NCBI GenBank assembly: GCA_947497635.1 | Contig: CANMHZ010000032.1 | Span: 1-9,258, forward strand | Direction of reading: 5' to 3' | From: Helicobacteraceae bacterium | GTDB taxonomy: Bacteria > Campylobacterota > Campylobacteria > Campylobacterales > Sulfurimonadaceae | DNA length: 9,258 bases | Part shown: positions 1 to 5,958 of the stretch, one piece after another | Position numbering within the stretch: the stretch's first letter is position 1 | How the letters are laid out: each line of letters starts with the position of its first letter | The notes under the pieces: model-generated | The model's input: the letters and a program-made list of their open reading frames with translations, nothing else | Databases searched by the model: none | Told to the model about the DNA's origin: nothing | Translations under genes and position numbers: made by a program

Positions 1-478
1 CTTCAATTAATGTGGCTGTTTTGAGATACAACATTTTGAGATACGCTTCACGGTCGCTATTAAACGCTTCCCCCATCGCGACATCCATCATCTCCCCAAC
101 AGAGAGTTTGGTGACTGATTCGGCGATAGAGCGGGCGATAGCAGGATCAAACGAGGTCAAAGAGCTAAAAGCTTTGGAATACAAAATATCCCCTAACATA
201 ATTGCCATTTTAGAACCATGCGTCGCATTCACTGACGCTGTTCCGCGACGGGTCATTGCCTCATCAATTACATCATCATGAAGCAAACTTGCCGCATGAA
301 TCAGCTCAACAATTGCTCCCAATAATGGCGCATCAGGATGAACGGGTGCAATGGTCAGGATAAGACGCGCACGTAAACGCTTACCCCCTGAAAGTTTTGA
401 AAATAGTTCACCAGCTTGCGGAAAATCAATTTCGGCAATCAATTGATGTATAATGGCTTCAACACGCTCTAATATCAC
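1..478 (-). CDS. ispB: Long-chain polyprenyl diphosphate synthase, N-terminal part (runs off left edge)
   Basis: Trans-isoprenyl diphosphate synthase; adds isopentenyl diphosphate units to an allylic primer in the cytoplasm, here probably to make the menaquinone side chain. Read on the minus strand from a GTG start (476-478), 159 codons are visible, about half of the usual roughly 300. Visible motifs: GGKRLR (residues 31-36, pyrophosphate/IPP binding), the first aspartate-rich motif DDVID (68-72) followed by MTRRG, the LGDILYSKAF segment (95-104), GEMMDV (128-133) and KTATLIE (153-159). The second DDxxD lies outside the window. The residue five before the first Asp is Ala (A63); by the family rule a small residue there favours long chains, so hexa- to octaprenyl product is inferred. 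The GTG overlaps the TGA of the upstream gene in a GTGA, so translation is probably coupled. The symbol rests on family similarity; chain length is not proven, and GGPP synthase is the alternative. Confidence 0.9.
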   Translation of the reverse strand, partial: MILERVEAIIHQLIAEIDFPQAGELFSKLSGGKRLRARLILTIAPVHPDAPLLGAIVELIHAASLLHDDVIDEAMTRRGTASVNATHGSKMAIMLGDILYSKAFSSLTSFDPAIARSIAESVTKLSVGEMMDVAMGEAFNSDREAYLKMLYLKTATLIE

Positions 479-894
479 TTTTTTGCTTCCTTACTCACAT
501 AATCCGCTTTAATTCTATTTTCTCTATCAATAAGAAAAAAATCAAACTGCGCTGTTTTATTCACATCATCAAATTTTTTAAACACCACAAGACCGTATGG
601 AACATCCCGCTCACTCTTTACAGCCCCCAAAAGACGTTTATGAAAAGCTTGATGCCTATCGAGATCCAGCATATGCTGTCCTACAACACGATCAAAATTT
701 TCATGAACGACCAATTTCTTATCCGTATAAAGTGTCCAGCGCCAGAAAAAAACTCTCTCTAACTGAGGAGAAATTGATTTTATTACAATTTTAGCAAATT
801 CATCTTTTTTAAGGATAAAAGTTTTCGTCTCTCGCCAAGGTTCTGCATTTAAAGTGAATACAAAAACCCCAATCAGAAAGAAAACTTTAACCAC
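475..894 (-). CDS. Small secreted protein of unknown function (between DUF2018 gene and ispB)
   Basis: 139 residues, GTG start at 892-894. I do not recognise a named domain. The N-terminus (K3, then a hydrophobic run to about residue 15, then LNA at 15-17) reads as a cleavable signal peptide with cleavage likely after A17, so the mature protein of about 122 residues would be periplasmic. The mature part is rich in aromatic and charged residues (VFFWRW at 48-53, FDFFL at 117-121) and looks like a small mixed alpha/beta domain; it has no cysteine, which argues against a thiol-redox or lipoprotein role. The start follows the preceding stop by 7 bases, and the AGG overlapping that TAG stop is the likely ribosome site. 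Its end overlaps ispB by 4 bases. As I remember it, H. pylori has an uncharacterised gene in the same slot (HP0241, between HP0242 and HP0240), so this is probably the orthologue by position. Real gene: high confidence; function: unknown. Confidence 0.82.
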   Translation of the reverse strand: MVKVFFLIGVFVFTLNAEPWRETKTFILKKDEFAKIVIKSISPQLERVFFWRWTLYTDKKLVVHENFDRVVGQHMLDLDRHQAFHKRLLGAVKSERDVPYGLVVFKKFDDVNKTAQFDFFLIDRENRIKADYVSKEAKK

Positions 895-901
895 AAAAAG
901 C

Positions 902-1186
902 CTACTCGTTTCGACTTAGAACATTCCCCACTGAAATAATATAGAGATTTTTGGTCATATCCACCACTTCATCTGCACGACTAAAAGTTGCTTCATGAAT
1001 CACGGCATCAATATGATCTTCACCGTGTTGATCTTGCAATAACATCTCCATAACCGCCATACGCTCCATCAAACGCTCAAGTTCATTTTGAACTAAATCA
1101 CGGTTGGCAGCATAAACGATGTCCATAAACTTGCTCCGAGGAGAACCTTGAAAAATATCGTCTTCATCATCAAATAAGTTGTACAT
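902..1186 (-). CDS. DUF2018 family protein (HP0242-like small helical protein)
   Basis: 94 residues, predicted entirely helical and cytoplasmic, with no signal peptide or membrane segment. An acidic N-terminus (DDEDD at 6-10) is followed by IFQGSP (11-16), which aligns with the IFEGNP of H. pylori HP0242 as I remember it, then a helix with NELERLMERM (34-43), another around 57-67, and a last one ending ISVGNVLS (84-91), matching the HP0242 end. HP0242 is the structural representative of Pfam DUF2018 and forms an intertwined, pseudo-knotted homodimer; the same fold is inferred here. No biochemical role is established for the family to my knowledge. ATG start, with GGAG (1194-1197 on the minus strand) 7 bases upstream. 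It is the first gene of the operon leading to ispB and is read from a strong-looking extended -10 promoter. Family call is by remembered similarity, not by a search. Confidence 0.85.
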   Translation of the reverse strand: MYNLFDDEDDIFQGSPRSKFMDIVYAANRDLVQNELERLMERMAVMEMLLQDQHGEDHIDAVIHEATFSRADEVVDMTKNLYIISVGNVLSRNE

Positions 1187-1212
1187 AAATAGACTCCAAT
1201 AGTAAAAGGGCG

Positions 1213-1221
1213 ATTATAGCA
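1213..1221 (-). promoter_or_regulatory. Extended -10 promoter for the DUF2018/ispB operon
   Basis: On the minus strand TGCTATAAT: a consensus TATAAT preceded by TG one base upstream, i.e. a perfect extended -10. No convincing -35 is seen, as is usual in Campylobacterota. A start near 1206 would give a leader of about 20 bases with the GGAG ribosome site in it. Sequence match only; not mapped. Confidence 0.6.
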
Positions 1222-1265
1222 TAATGAAAATAAAGGGGGTTTATTTCTTCTTTTTTCTGCTAATA

Positions 1266-1293
1266 TTGTAAAATGCGATATAAATGCGATAAT
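1266..1293 (+). promoter_or_regulatory. Sigma70-type promoter for the EAL-HDOD operon
   Basis: A -35-like TTGTAA (1266-1271, four of six consensus bases), a 16-base spacer, and GATAAT (1288-1293) preceded by TG at 1285-1286, i.e. an extended -10. The predicted start near 1300 leaves a leader of about 33 bases containing the AAAGGA ribosome site (1322-1327), 5 bases before the ATG. The spacer is filled by a direct repeat, listed separately. Prediction only. Confidence 0.5.
1271..1291 (+). repeat. 10-bp direct repeat, 11-bp period, in promoter spacer
   Basis: AAATGCGATA occurs at 1271-1280 and again at 1282-1291, with one T between. The 11-bp period is about one helical turn, so both copies present the same DNA face. 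They lie between the -35-like and -10 boxes of the rightward promoter, the second running into the -10. This is the arrangement expected of an operator, but chance duplication in AT-rich DNA is possible. Confidence 0.45.
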
Positions 1294-1332
1294 AACATAA
1301 TTAGCTAATTTATTCTTGACTAAAGGAATTCT

Positions 1333-2565
1333 ATGACGTACAGATATATAGGTCGTCAACCAATCATTGACATACGGGCTAAAATCGTTGCCTACGATCT
1401 ACTTTATCGCGAAAATGAGGTTAAAAATAACAGCAATCTAACAGTAGCAGTTATTAGTAATCTACTCGATGCATTGAGCATTGAGACTATATTGGGGAAA
1501 AATATTGGATTTTTACGAGTTGATAGCGAATTTTTCGAATACGAAATCATCCATTCCCTGCCAAAGGATAAAATTGTTTGCGCACTTCTTGCTGATACTC
1601 TCATTGATGAAATACTGCTAGAACGATTATTACTCTTAAAAAAAGAGGGGTACCAATTTGCACTAAGCGATTGTCTCTACAATAGTGAAACGGCTGAAAA
1701 TTTTTCCCCGTTATTGCCTTTTATTGATTACCTCAAAATTGATGTCACACAAAGTGATTTATCCCTCGTAAAAAAGAATCTTTCACTGTTTCACAGTTAT
1801 GGCATCAAACTTATTGGTACAAAAATTGAAACCCATGAAATGTATGAGCTATGTCGCTCAATAGGATTTGATTATTTTCAAGGCTACTTTATTTCAGAAC
1901 CAAATATTATTAAAAATGCGGTATTGTCCCCCGAATATGAAGGAATCATCCGTCTCTGGAATCTTTTGCAGCGCGATACTGAAATTCCTGAACTTGTTGA
2001 TGCCTTTCAAAGTAATCAAGGACTAAGTATAAAACTTCTTCATTTTATCAATTCAGCCGCATTTTCTCTCCGAAACCCAGTTTCATCAATAGATCATCTT
2101 TTGCGACTTATGGGGCGTAATCCTCTTGCACAGTGGATAATGTTAATGATGTTTACCGAGGAAGCCAAGAGTAGTAATGCGCGTGTTCCACTCGTTTTGA
2201 TGGTGATTAATCGTACGGAGCTAATGAGCGGTTTATTAACCCTCATAAAACCGACGGCAACTCGGGAAGAAAAATCGACAGCTTATTTTGTAGGGATGCT
2301 TTCTCTTATCCATCTTCTTTTCCATATGCCACAAAGAGAAGTTCTCACTCGACTAAACATCTCCCCTGCTATTGAACAAGCTTTATTTACAGGAGAAGGT
2401 ATTTTTGGAGAAATACTAAATTTAGTCCGTTCCATAGAGATTTTCGATATCGAATCCATTGAAGCATATTTAAAAACAAAAGGGCTTTCTTATACCCATA
2501 TCCAACCTTTGATCAATCAATCAATGGAAAAAGTTAACGCGTTCGAGAAGGAGATGGAGGGATGA
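1333..2565 (+). CDS. EAL-HDOD signalling protein with degenerate EAL domain
   Basis: 410 residues, cytoplasmic, in the group usually annotated as c-di-GMP-related signal transduction protein with EAL and HDOD domains (COG3434, YuxH-like). The EAL-like domain spans about 3-200: GRQPIID (7-13) is the typical opening and FDYFQGYFISEP (179-190) the typical closing QGY element. The catalytic set is lost: the EAL motif reads YDLLYR (21-26, Glu replaced by Asp), the position of DDFGTG reads LSDCLY (111-116), and AEGVET reads GTKIET (162-167); KID (135-137) remains. So phosphodiesterase activity is unlikely; the domain may bind a nucleotide or a protein. The HDOD domain covers about 205-400, with the family's SIKLLHFINSAAFSLRNPVSSI run (232-253) and LMGRNPLAQW (259-268). 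HDOD domains lack the HD metal site and are thought to act as signalling or scaffolding modules. Own promoter; its TGA overlaps the next ATG, implying coupled expression. Role unknown: motility, c-di-GMP sensing or envelope control are guesses. Confidence 0.88.
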   Translation: MTYRYIGRQPIIDIRAKIVAYDLLYRENEVKNNSNLTVAVISNLLDALSIETILGKNIGFLRVDSEFFEYEIIHSLPKDKIVCALLADTLIDEILLERLLLLKKEGYQFALSDCLYNSETAENFSPLLPFIDYLKIDVTQSDLSLVKKNLSLFHSYGIKLIGTKIETHEMYELCRSIGFDYFQGYFISEPNIIKNAVLSPEYEGIIRLWNLLQRDTEIPELVDAFQSNQGLSIKLLHFINSAAFSLRNPVSSIDHLLRLMGRNPLAQWIMLMMFTEEAKSSNARVPLVLMVINRTELMSGLLTLIKPTATREEKSTAYFVGMLSLIHLLFHMPQREVLTRLNISPAIEQALFTGEGIFGEILNLVRSIEIFDIESIEAYLKTKGLSYTHIQPLINQSMEKVNAFEKEMEG

Positions 2566-3425
2566 AAATATATATTCTCAAATGGTTGATGTTCAGCGTA
2601 TTGGCAATTTTTGTGACAGATATTGATGCCAAGGAAGCCAAAGGATATAAAATTATTTTGGTTTCGTGTCAAGAGTTTAACGAAGCAAAAAATCAAATGA
2701 ACCTGTTGGGAGGAAAGCTTTCGAAAGAGGATTGGGATATTCAAAAGAAATATGGATATGCAATAGTTGCCCGTCCCTCTGGAAAAGTATTTATCGTAGC
2801 AATTGAGCCATTAGCAACAAAAGAGGCTGTCAGTAGTGTACGTAAACAATTCAAGAAATTTTATCCTGATTCTTATTCTAATGGTTATTTTGGTCCGACA
2901 GAGGGGTCTGTAGTATTGTCCCCTCCCTTGGAGAAAACAAAAAAAGAGAGTCTCCTTATTCAAAAAAATCCAATCTTAGCCCCTCCCGTAGGCAAGCCTC
3001 TAGTAAAATTGGAATGGGTTATTACTGTATTAGGCTTGATTGCCATAGCAATATTTTTGACTCGCATACGCAAGAGTGCTCAGGCTACTACGGCTGTATT
3101 CCAAAAAACAAAAGATGAAAAATCACAAGCTACTCCAAAAGAAGCGCAGACAGAGATAAAAAAAATAGATTCCGGAAATATTGCGCAAGAGGATATTTTT
3201 TACGCGCTTAAAAAAAATAGATTCTTTAAAATGTTAGTTGACGAACTCAAAGGAGCGGCAGATAGACGAGAAGAGCAGCAATGCTACGATATTGTCCAAG
3301 AGATGCACCGGTATGAAAAGAAATTCCAAACAAGTCATATTCTCATTGAGATGGAAGAACTAATCAATTCAAAAAAGTTCAGACAACTTTCAGAATTTAT
3401 TGCTTTACAAAAAAAAGAGCTTTAA
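2562..3425 (+). CDS. Single-pass membrane protein with SPOR-like periplasmic domain and helical cytoplasmic tail
   Basis: 287 residues; I do not recognise a named family for the whole protein. Order: signal peptide or N-terminal anchor (hydrophobic 8-19, possible cleavage after A23); a domain at about 28-112 whose pattern is strand (YKIILVSC 29-36), helix (38-49), strand (YAIVA 66-70), strand (KVFIVAIEPL 75-84), helix (86-100), strand (SYSNGYF 104-110), i.e. the beta-alpha-beta-beta-alpha-beta order of SPOR domains; a Pro-rich linker (120-147); a membrane helix (about 150-168, WVITVLGLIAIAIFL); a basic stop-transfer edge (RIRK); a charged linker (171-208); and helical segments (209-287). Topology is therefore outside-to-inside, the reverse of classic SPOR proteins. 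SPOR domains bind denuded septal glycan. ATG in an ATGA overlap with the EAL-HDOD gene, so the two products probably work together. Its stop overlaps the stop of the opposing FtsL-like gene. Real gene: high confidence; SPOR assignment: moderate. Confidence 0.75.
   Translation: MKIYILKWLMFSVLAIFVTDIDAKEAKGYKIILVSCQEFNEAKNQMNLLGGKLSKEDWDIQKKYGYAIVARPSGKVFIVAIEPLATKEAVSSVRKQFKKFYPDSYSNGYFGPTEGSVVLSPPLEKTKKESLLIQKNPILAPPVGKPLVKLEWVITVLGLIAIAIFLTRIRKSAQATTAVFQKTKDEKSQATPKEAQTEIKKIDSGNIAQEDIFYALKKNRFFKMLVDELKGAADRREEQQCYDIVQEMHRYEKKFQTSHILIEMEELINSKKFRQLSEFIALQKKEL
3157..3224 (+). repeat. Two copies of a 16-bp A8-containing repeat
   Basis: TAAAAAAAATAGATTC is present at 3157-3172 and 3209-3224, inside the coding region of the SPOR-like protein. 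The copies are 52 bases apart, not a multiple of three, so they are read in different frames (KKIDS at residues 200-204 and KKNRF at 216-220). A third A8 tract lies near the gene's 3' end (about 3409-3416). Confidence 0.6.
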
Positions 3426-3700
3426 TATAGCGTATCTAAGATCTTACTCTTATAAATCATCTGCTCCACTTTGGCGCGAATGATACGATTTTCTTCTTTG
3501 AGTGCATCGTGCTCTCGGTTAAGCGTTGAGATTTCTCTACTATGAAAATAAATTTGCGTTTGGATAAATATTTTTGGAAAAACAACACCAAGAACTACAA
3601 ACATTCCGATAAAAACATTCCGTAAGAATCGTGAATCCATTGTCTCATCTGGAGCAATAATCGATTGAGTTTCGTCTAAAAGTGCACTTTTGTCGTTCAT
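3422..3700 (-). CDS. FtsL-like divisome protein (small, single-pass, coiled coil)
   Basis: 92 residues with the layout of FtsL: a cytoplasmic N-terminus (1-27), one membrane helix (about 28-46, VFIGMFVVLGVVFPKIFI), then a short periplasmic helix with coiled-coil character (52-85: leucines and isoleucines spaced among E, K and R, e.g. ISTLNREHDALKEENRII). FtsL sits in the inner membrane, pairs with FtsB through the coiled coil and activates FtsQLB-FtsWI septal synthesis. FtsL is poorly conserved in sequence, so the call rests on size, topology and position directly after rsmH, where ftsL normally lies in division clusters. ATG start; the AGG at the end of the rsmH stop (TAGG) is 7 bases upstream, so it is probably coupled to rsmH. 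It is the last gene of the bioA-rsmH operon and overlaps the opposing gene's stop by 4 bases. FtsB/DivIC-like is the alternative. Confidence 0.68.
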   Translation of the reverse strand: MNDKSALLDETQSIIAPDETMDSRFLRNVFIGMFVVLGVVFPKIFIQTQIYFHSREISTLNREHDALKEENRIIRAKVEQMIYKSKILDTLY

Positions 3701-3707
3701 AAAAAAC

Positions 3708-4628
3708 CTATCTGTTTATTTCAAAAATTCGTAATTTTGCACTTCGGCTACGAGAGTTAGCCCGTAGCTCATCTTCTTGAGCCGTTAGCGGTTTTTTAGT
3801 AATCACTTTACCAATAGAGTGATTATTTCCACACGTACATCGCATCGCATCATCGGGACATCGACAATTTTTCGCCCACTCTACAAACCGTTGCTTAACA
3901 ATCCGATCCTCAAGGGAATGAAACGTAATAATCCCCACCCGCAACTTTTTTAATGAAGAGTTTTCAATAGCATCAAGCAAACGCGTAAGCTCACCTAACT
4001 CATCATTTACCTCAATACGAATTGCTTGCAATACAAGGGTGCTTGGATGAATTTTCTTACCCTTAGGCATTAAATGAAAAATCGCTTTAGAGAGCTCCTT
4101 TGAAGATTCAAACGGTCTTTGTTTTACGATAGTTTCAGCGACGATACGAGCATTCGTCACCTCCCCGTATTCGCGTAAAATCTTCTCTAATGCACTTTGC
4201 CCATATTCATTCACCACTTCATACGCACTTAGTGGTGCATTAGGGTTCATCCGCATATCCAGTGTGTCACTTTCATACGAGAATCCCCGTTCTCGCTGAT
4301 CGAGTTGTAACGACGAAACCCCAATATCCGCTAAAATACCGGAAATTTGATCTTCTTTTTCACAGAGAAGTGCTTCCGCAACCACTGAAAAACGCCCGTG
4401 ACGAATCTCGATACGATCACCGTACGGTGACAAACGCTGTGTTGAAAATGCAATAGCCGTCGGATCTTGATCGATTCCAATAACCTTTCGCGTAGGCTGT
4501 GCATCAAGCAATAACGAAGTATGCCCACCATATCCCATCGTACAGTCTATTATAAACCCTTCCGTACATGGAGCATACGCTTCGACAACTTCACGGTACA
4601 ACACAGGAATATGAGGGATTTCTTTCAC
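3708..4628 (-). CDS. rsmH: 16S rRNA (cytosine(1402)-N4)-methyltransferase RsmH
   Basis: 306 residues, close to the usual size for RsmH (formerly MraW). It transfers a methyl group from S-adenosylmethionine to N4 of C1402 in the decoding centre of 16S rRNA; cytoplasmic. Motifs seen in order: HIPVL (6-10), the SAM loop DCTMGYGGHT (28-37), DQDP (53-56), DIGVSSLQLDQRERGFSY (101-118), DMRMN (124-128), QAIRIEVNDEL (201-211), FHSLEDRIVK (236-245), KKPL (278-281) and the end NSRSRSAKLR (291-300). A four-cysteine pair, CxC at 255/257 and CxC at 264/266, sits just before KKPL, as in many non-enteric RsmH proteins. The start is GTG (4626-4628) with AAAGG 6 bases upstream. It lies 28 bases after bioA and 7 before the FtsL-like gene, apparently a fragment of the division cluster without mraZ, ftsI or mur genes beside it. 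Identification is secure. Confidence 0.97.
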   Translation of the reverse strand: MKEIPHIPVLYREVVEAYAPCTEGFIIDCTMGYGGHTSLLLDAQPTRKVIGIDQDPTAIAFSTQRLSPYGDRIEIRHGRFSVVAEALLCEKEDQISGILADIGVSSLQLDQRERGFSYESDTLDMRMNPNAPLSAYEVVNEYGQSALEKILREYGEVTNARIVAETIVKQRPFESSKELSKAIFHLMPKGKKIHPSTLVLQAIRIEVNDELGELTRLLDAIENSSLKKLRVGIITFHSLEDRIVKQRFVEWAKNCRCPDDAMRCTCGNNHSIGKVITKKPLTAQEDELRANSRSRSAKLRIFEINR

Positions 4629-4656
4629 AAACGACCTTTTATTTAATCATGGGAAA

Positions 4657-5958
4657 TTATACACAGTGGACGTTTAAAGCTGACTCAATGGCATCAAAAA
4701 CAGTTGTAAGTTCATCAACCGTGATAATATACGGAGGCATCACATAAATGACATTTCCCAACGGGCGAATCAAGACTCCCAATCCCAAACAGTGGCGATG
4801 AAGCTTCACTCCAATACGCTCATTTGAATCAACTTCTTGAAGCTCAATGACCCCTATCATCCCACATTGCCGAATTTCTTTGACCTCCTTACGATTTTTA
4901 AACCGTAAAAGTTCTTTTGCAATAGCGTGTGATAATACTTTGTTTGACTCAATAACATTTAGATTTTCAAAAATATCCAATGTCGCATTTGCAGCCGCGC
5001 AAGCAAGGGCATTACCCGTATAACTGTGTGAGTGCAAAAAAGTCCGATAGGGGTCATAATCGCAATAAAATTCATTATAAATAGCCTCATGCGTCATCAC
5101 GACCGACAGGGGAAGGTATCCCCCCGTTAGACCTTTGGATAGGATCAAAAAATCAGGGGTTATATCGGCTTGCTCACACGCGAACAATGTTCCCGTTCGT
5201 CCAAAGCCTACCATAATCTCATCAGCAATAAAATGAACCCCAAATTCTTCACACAATTTTTTCGCTTTCGTTAAAAAAGAGGGGTGATACATCACCATCC
5301 CCCCTGCCCCCTGAACCAACGGTTCCACGATTAATGCGGCGATTTCATCACTACGCTCGCTTAAAAGGAGTTCAAACGCTTCAATTGCTTCATTGGCTGC
5401 TTCCATACTTTGATTTTTCGGTACGGGCGTTTGTACAGAATGGATCAGAAGTGGAGCATACGTCTCTTTATACAATGCCACGTCACCAATAGAAAGAGCA
5501 CCAAGGGTTTCCCCATGATAGCTATTGGAGAGGGAAACAAATAACCCTTTTGTAGCGCCCCTATTTCTATGAGCATGATACGACATTTTCAAAGCGACTT
5601 CAATCGCACTCGAACCATTGTCAGCGTAGAAACAACGACTTAATCCTTGGGGAGCTAATGCTACCAAACGCTCCGAGAGACGAACTATCCCCTCATGCGT
5701 AAAACCCGCAAGAATTACATGTTCTAATGTATCCAACTGCTCTTTTATTTTGCTATTGATATAAGGGTGAGCGTGACCAAATAAATTGACCCACCAACTA
5801 CTAATTCCATCGAGGATACGATGCCCTTCAATGTCCTCCAAATATACCCCAGCCCCTCGTCCAATAGGGATTATAGGAAATGATTCATGATCTTTCATTT
5901 GCGTACACGGATGCCACACAACACTCATATCACGCTTCGATAATGTTTGATTGGTCAT
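4657..5958 (-). CDS. bioA: Adenosylmethionine-8-amino-7-oxononanoate aminotransferase (biotin synthesis)
   Basis: 433 residues, similar to E. coli BioA (about 429). PLP enzyme of biotin synthesis: converts 8-amino-7-oxononanoate (KAPA) to 7,8-diaminononanoate (DAPA), using S-adenosylmethionine as amino donor; cytoplasmic. Seen: WHPCTQM (15-21), GISSWWVNLFGHAHP (51-65), DNGSSAIEVALKM (113-125, PLP phosphate loop), SYHGETLGA (146-154), EPLVQGAGGM (212-221), ADEIMVGFGRTG (245-256, Asp to the pyridine N), LSKGLTGG (273-280, with K275 the Schiff-base lysine), GNALACAAANA (315-325) and IRPLGNVIYVMPPY (397-410, R398 for carboxylate binding). The residue equivalent to E. coli Tyr17 is Cys18; many BioA proteins vary there. 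ATG start with GGGAG (5964-5968, minus strand) 5 bases upstream. First gene of the operon with rsmH; no other bio genes in the window. The SSWW motif and overall match favour BioA over other class III aminotransferases. Confidence 0.96.
   Translation of the reverse strand: MTNQTLSKRDMSVVWHPCTQMKDHESFPIIPIGRGAGVYLEDIEGHRILDGISSWWVNLFGHAHPYINSKIKEQLDTLEHVILAGFTHEGIVRLSERLVALAPQGLSRCFYADNGSSAIEVALKMSYHAHRNRGATKGLFVSLSNSYHGETLGALSIGDVALYKETYAPLLIHSVQTPVPKNQSMEAANEAIEAFELLLSERSDEIAALIVEPLVQGAGGMVMYHPSFLTKAKKLCEEFGVHFIADEIMVGFGRTGTLFACEQADITPDFLILSKGLTGGYLPLSVVMTHEAIYNEFYCDYDPYRTFLHSHSYTGNALACAAANATLDIFENLNVIESNKVLSHAIAKELLRFKNRKEVKEIRQCGMIGVIELQEVDSNERIGVKLHRHCLGLGVLIRPLGNVIYVMPPYIITVDELTTVFDAIESALNVHCV

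Noticed and set aside
12..281. 89-codon open frame on the plus strand
   Set aside because: It lies antisense to the polyprenyl synthase, whose frame carries GGKRLR and DDxxD; no ribosome site or family resemblance.
1093..1359. 88-codon minus-strand frame across the divergent promoter region
   Set aside because: It overlaps the DUF2018 gene, both promoters and the start of the EAL-HDOD gene; shadow frame.
1333..1930. Active c-di-GMP phosphodiesterase reading of the EAL domain
   Set aside because: The EAL glutamate, the DDFG acid pair and the AEGVE element are all altered, so metal binding and catalysis are not supported.
3437..3446. Palindrome TAAGATCTTA just past the convergent stops, as a possible terminator
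   Set aside because: Ten bases without a loop cannot form a useful hairpin, and no T-tract follows; it is inside the FtsL-like coding region.
4640..4652. Mini-frame ATG ATT AAA TAA on the minus strand ahead of rsmH, as a leader peptide
   Set aside because: Three codons, no separate ribosome site; most likely chance in the 28-base bioA-rsmH gap.
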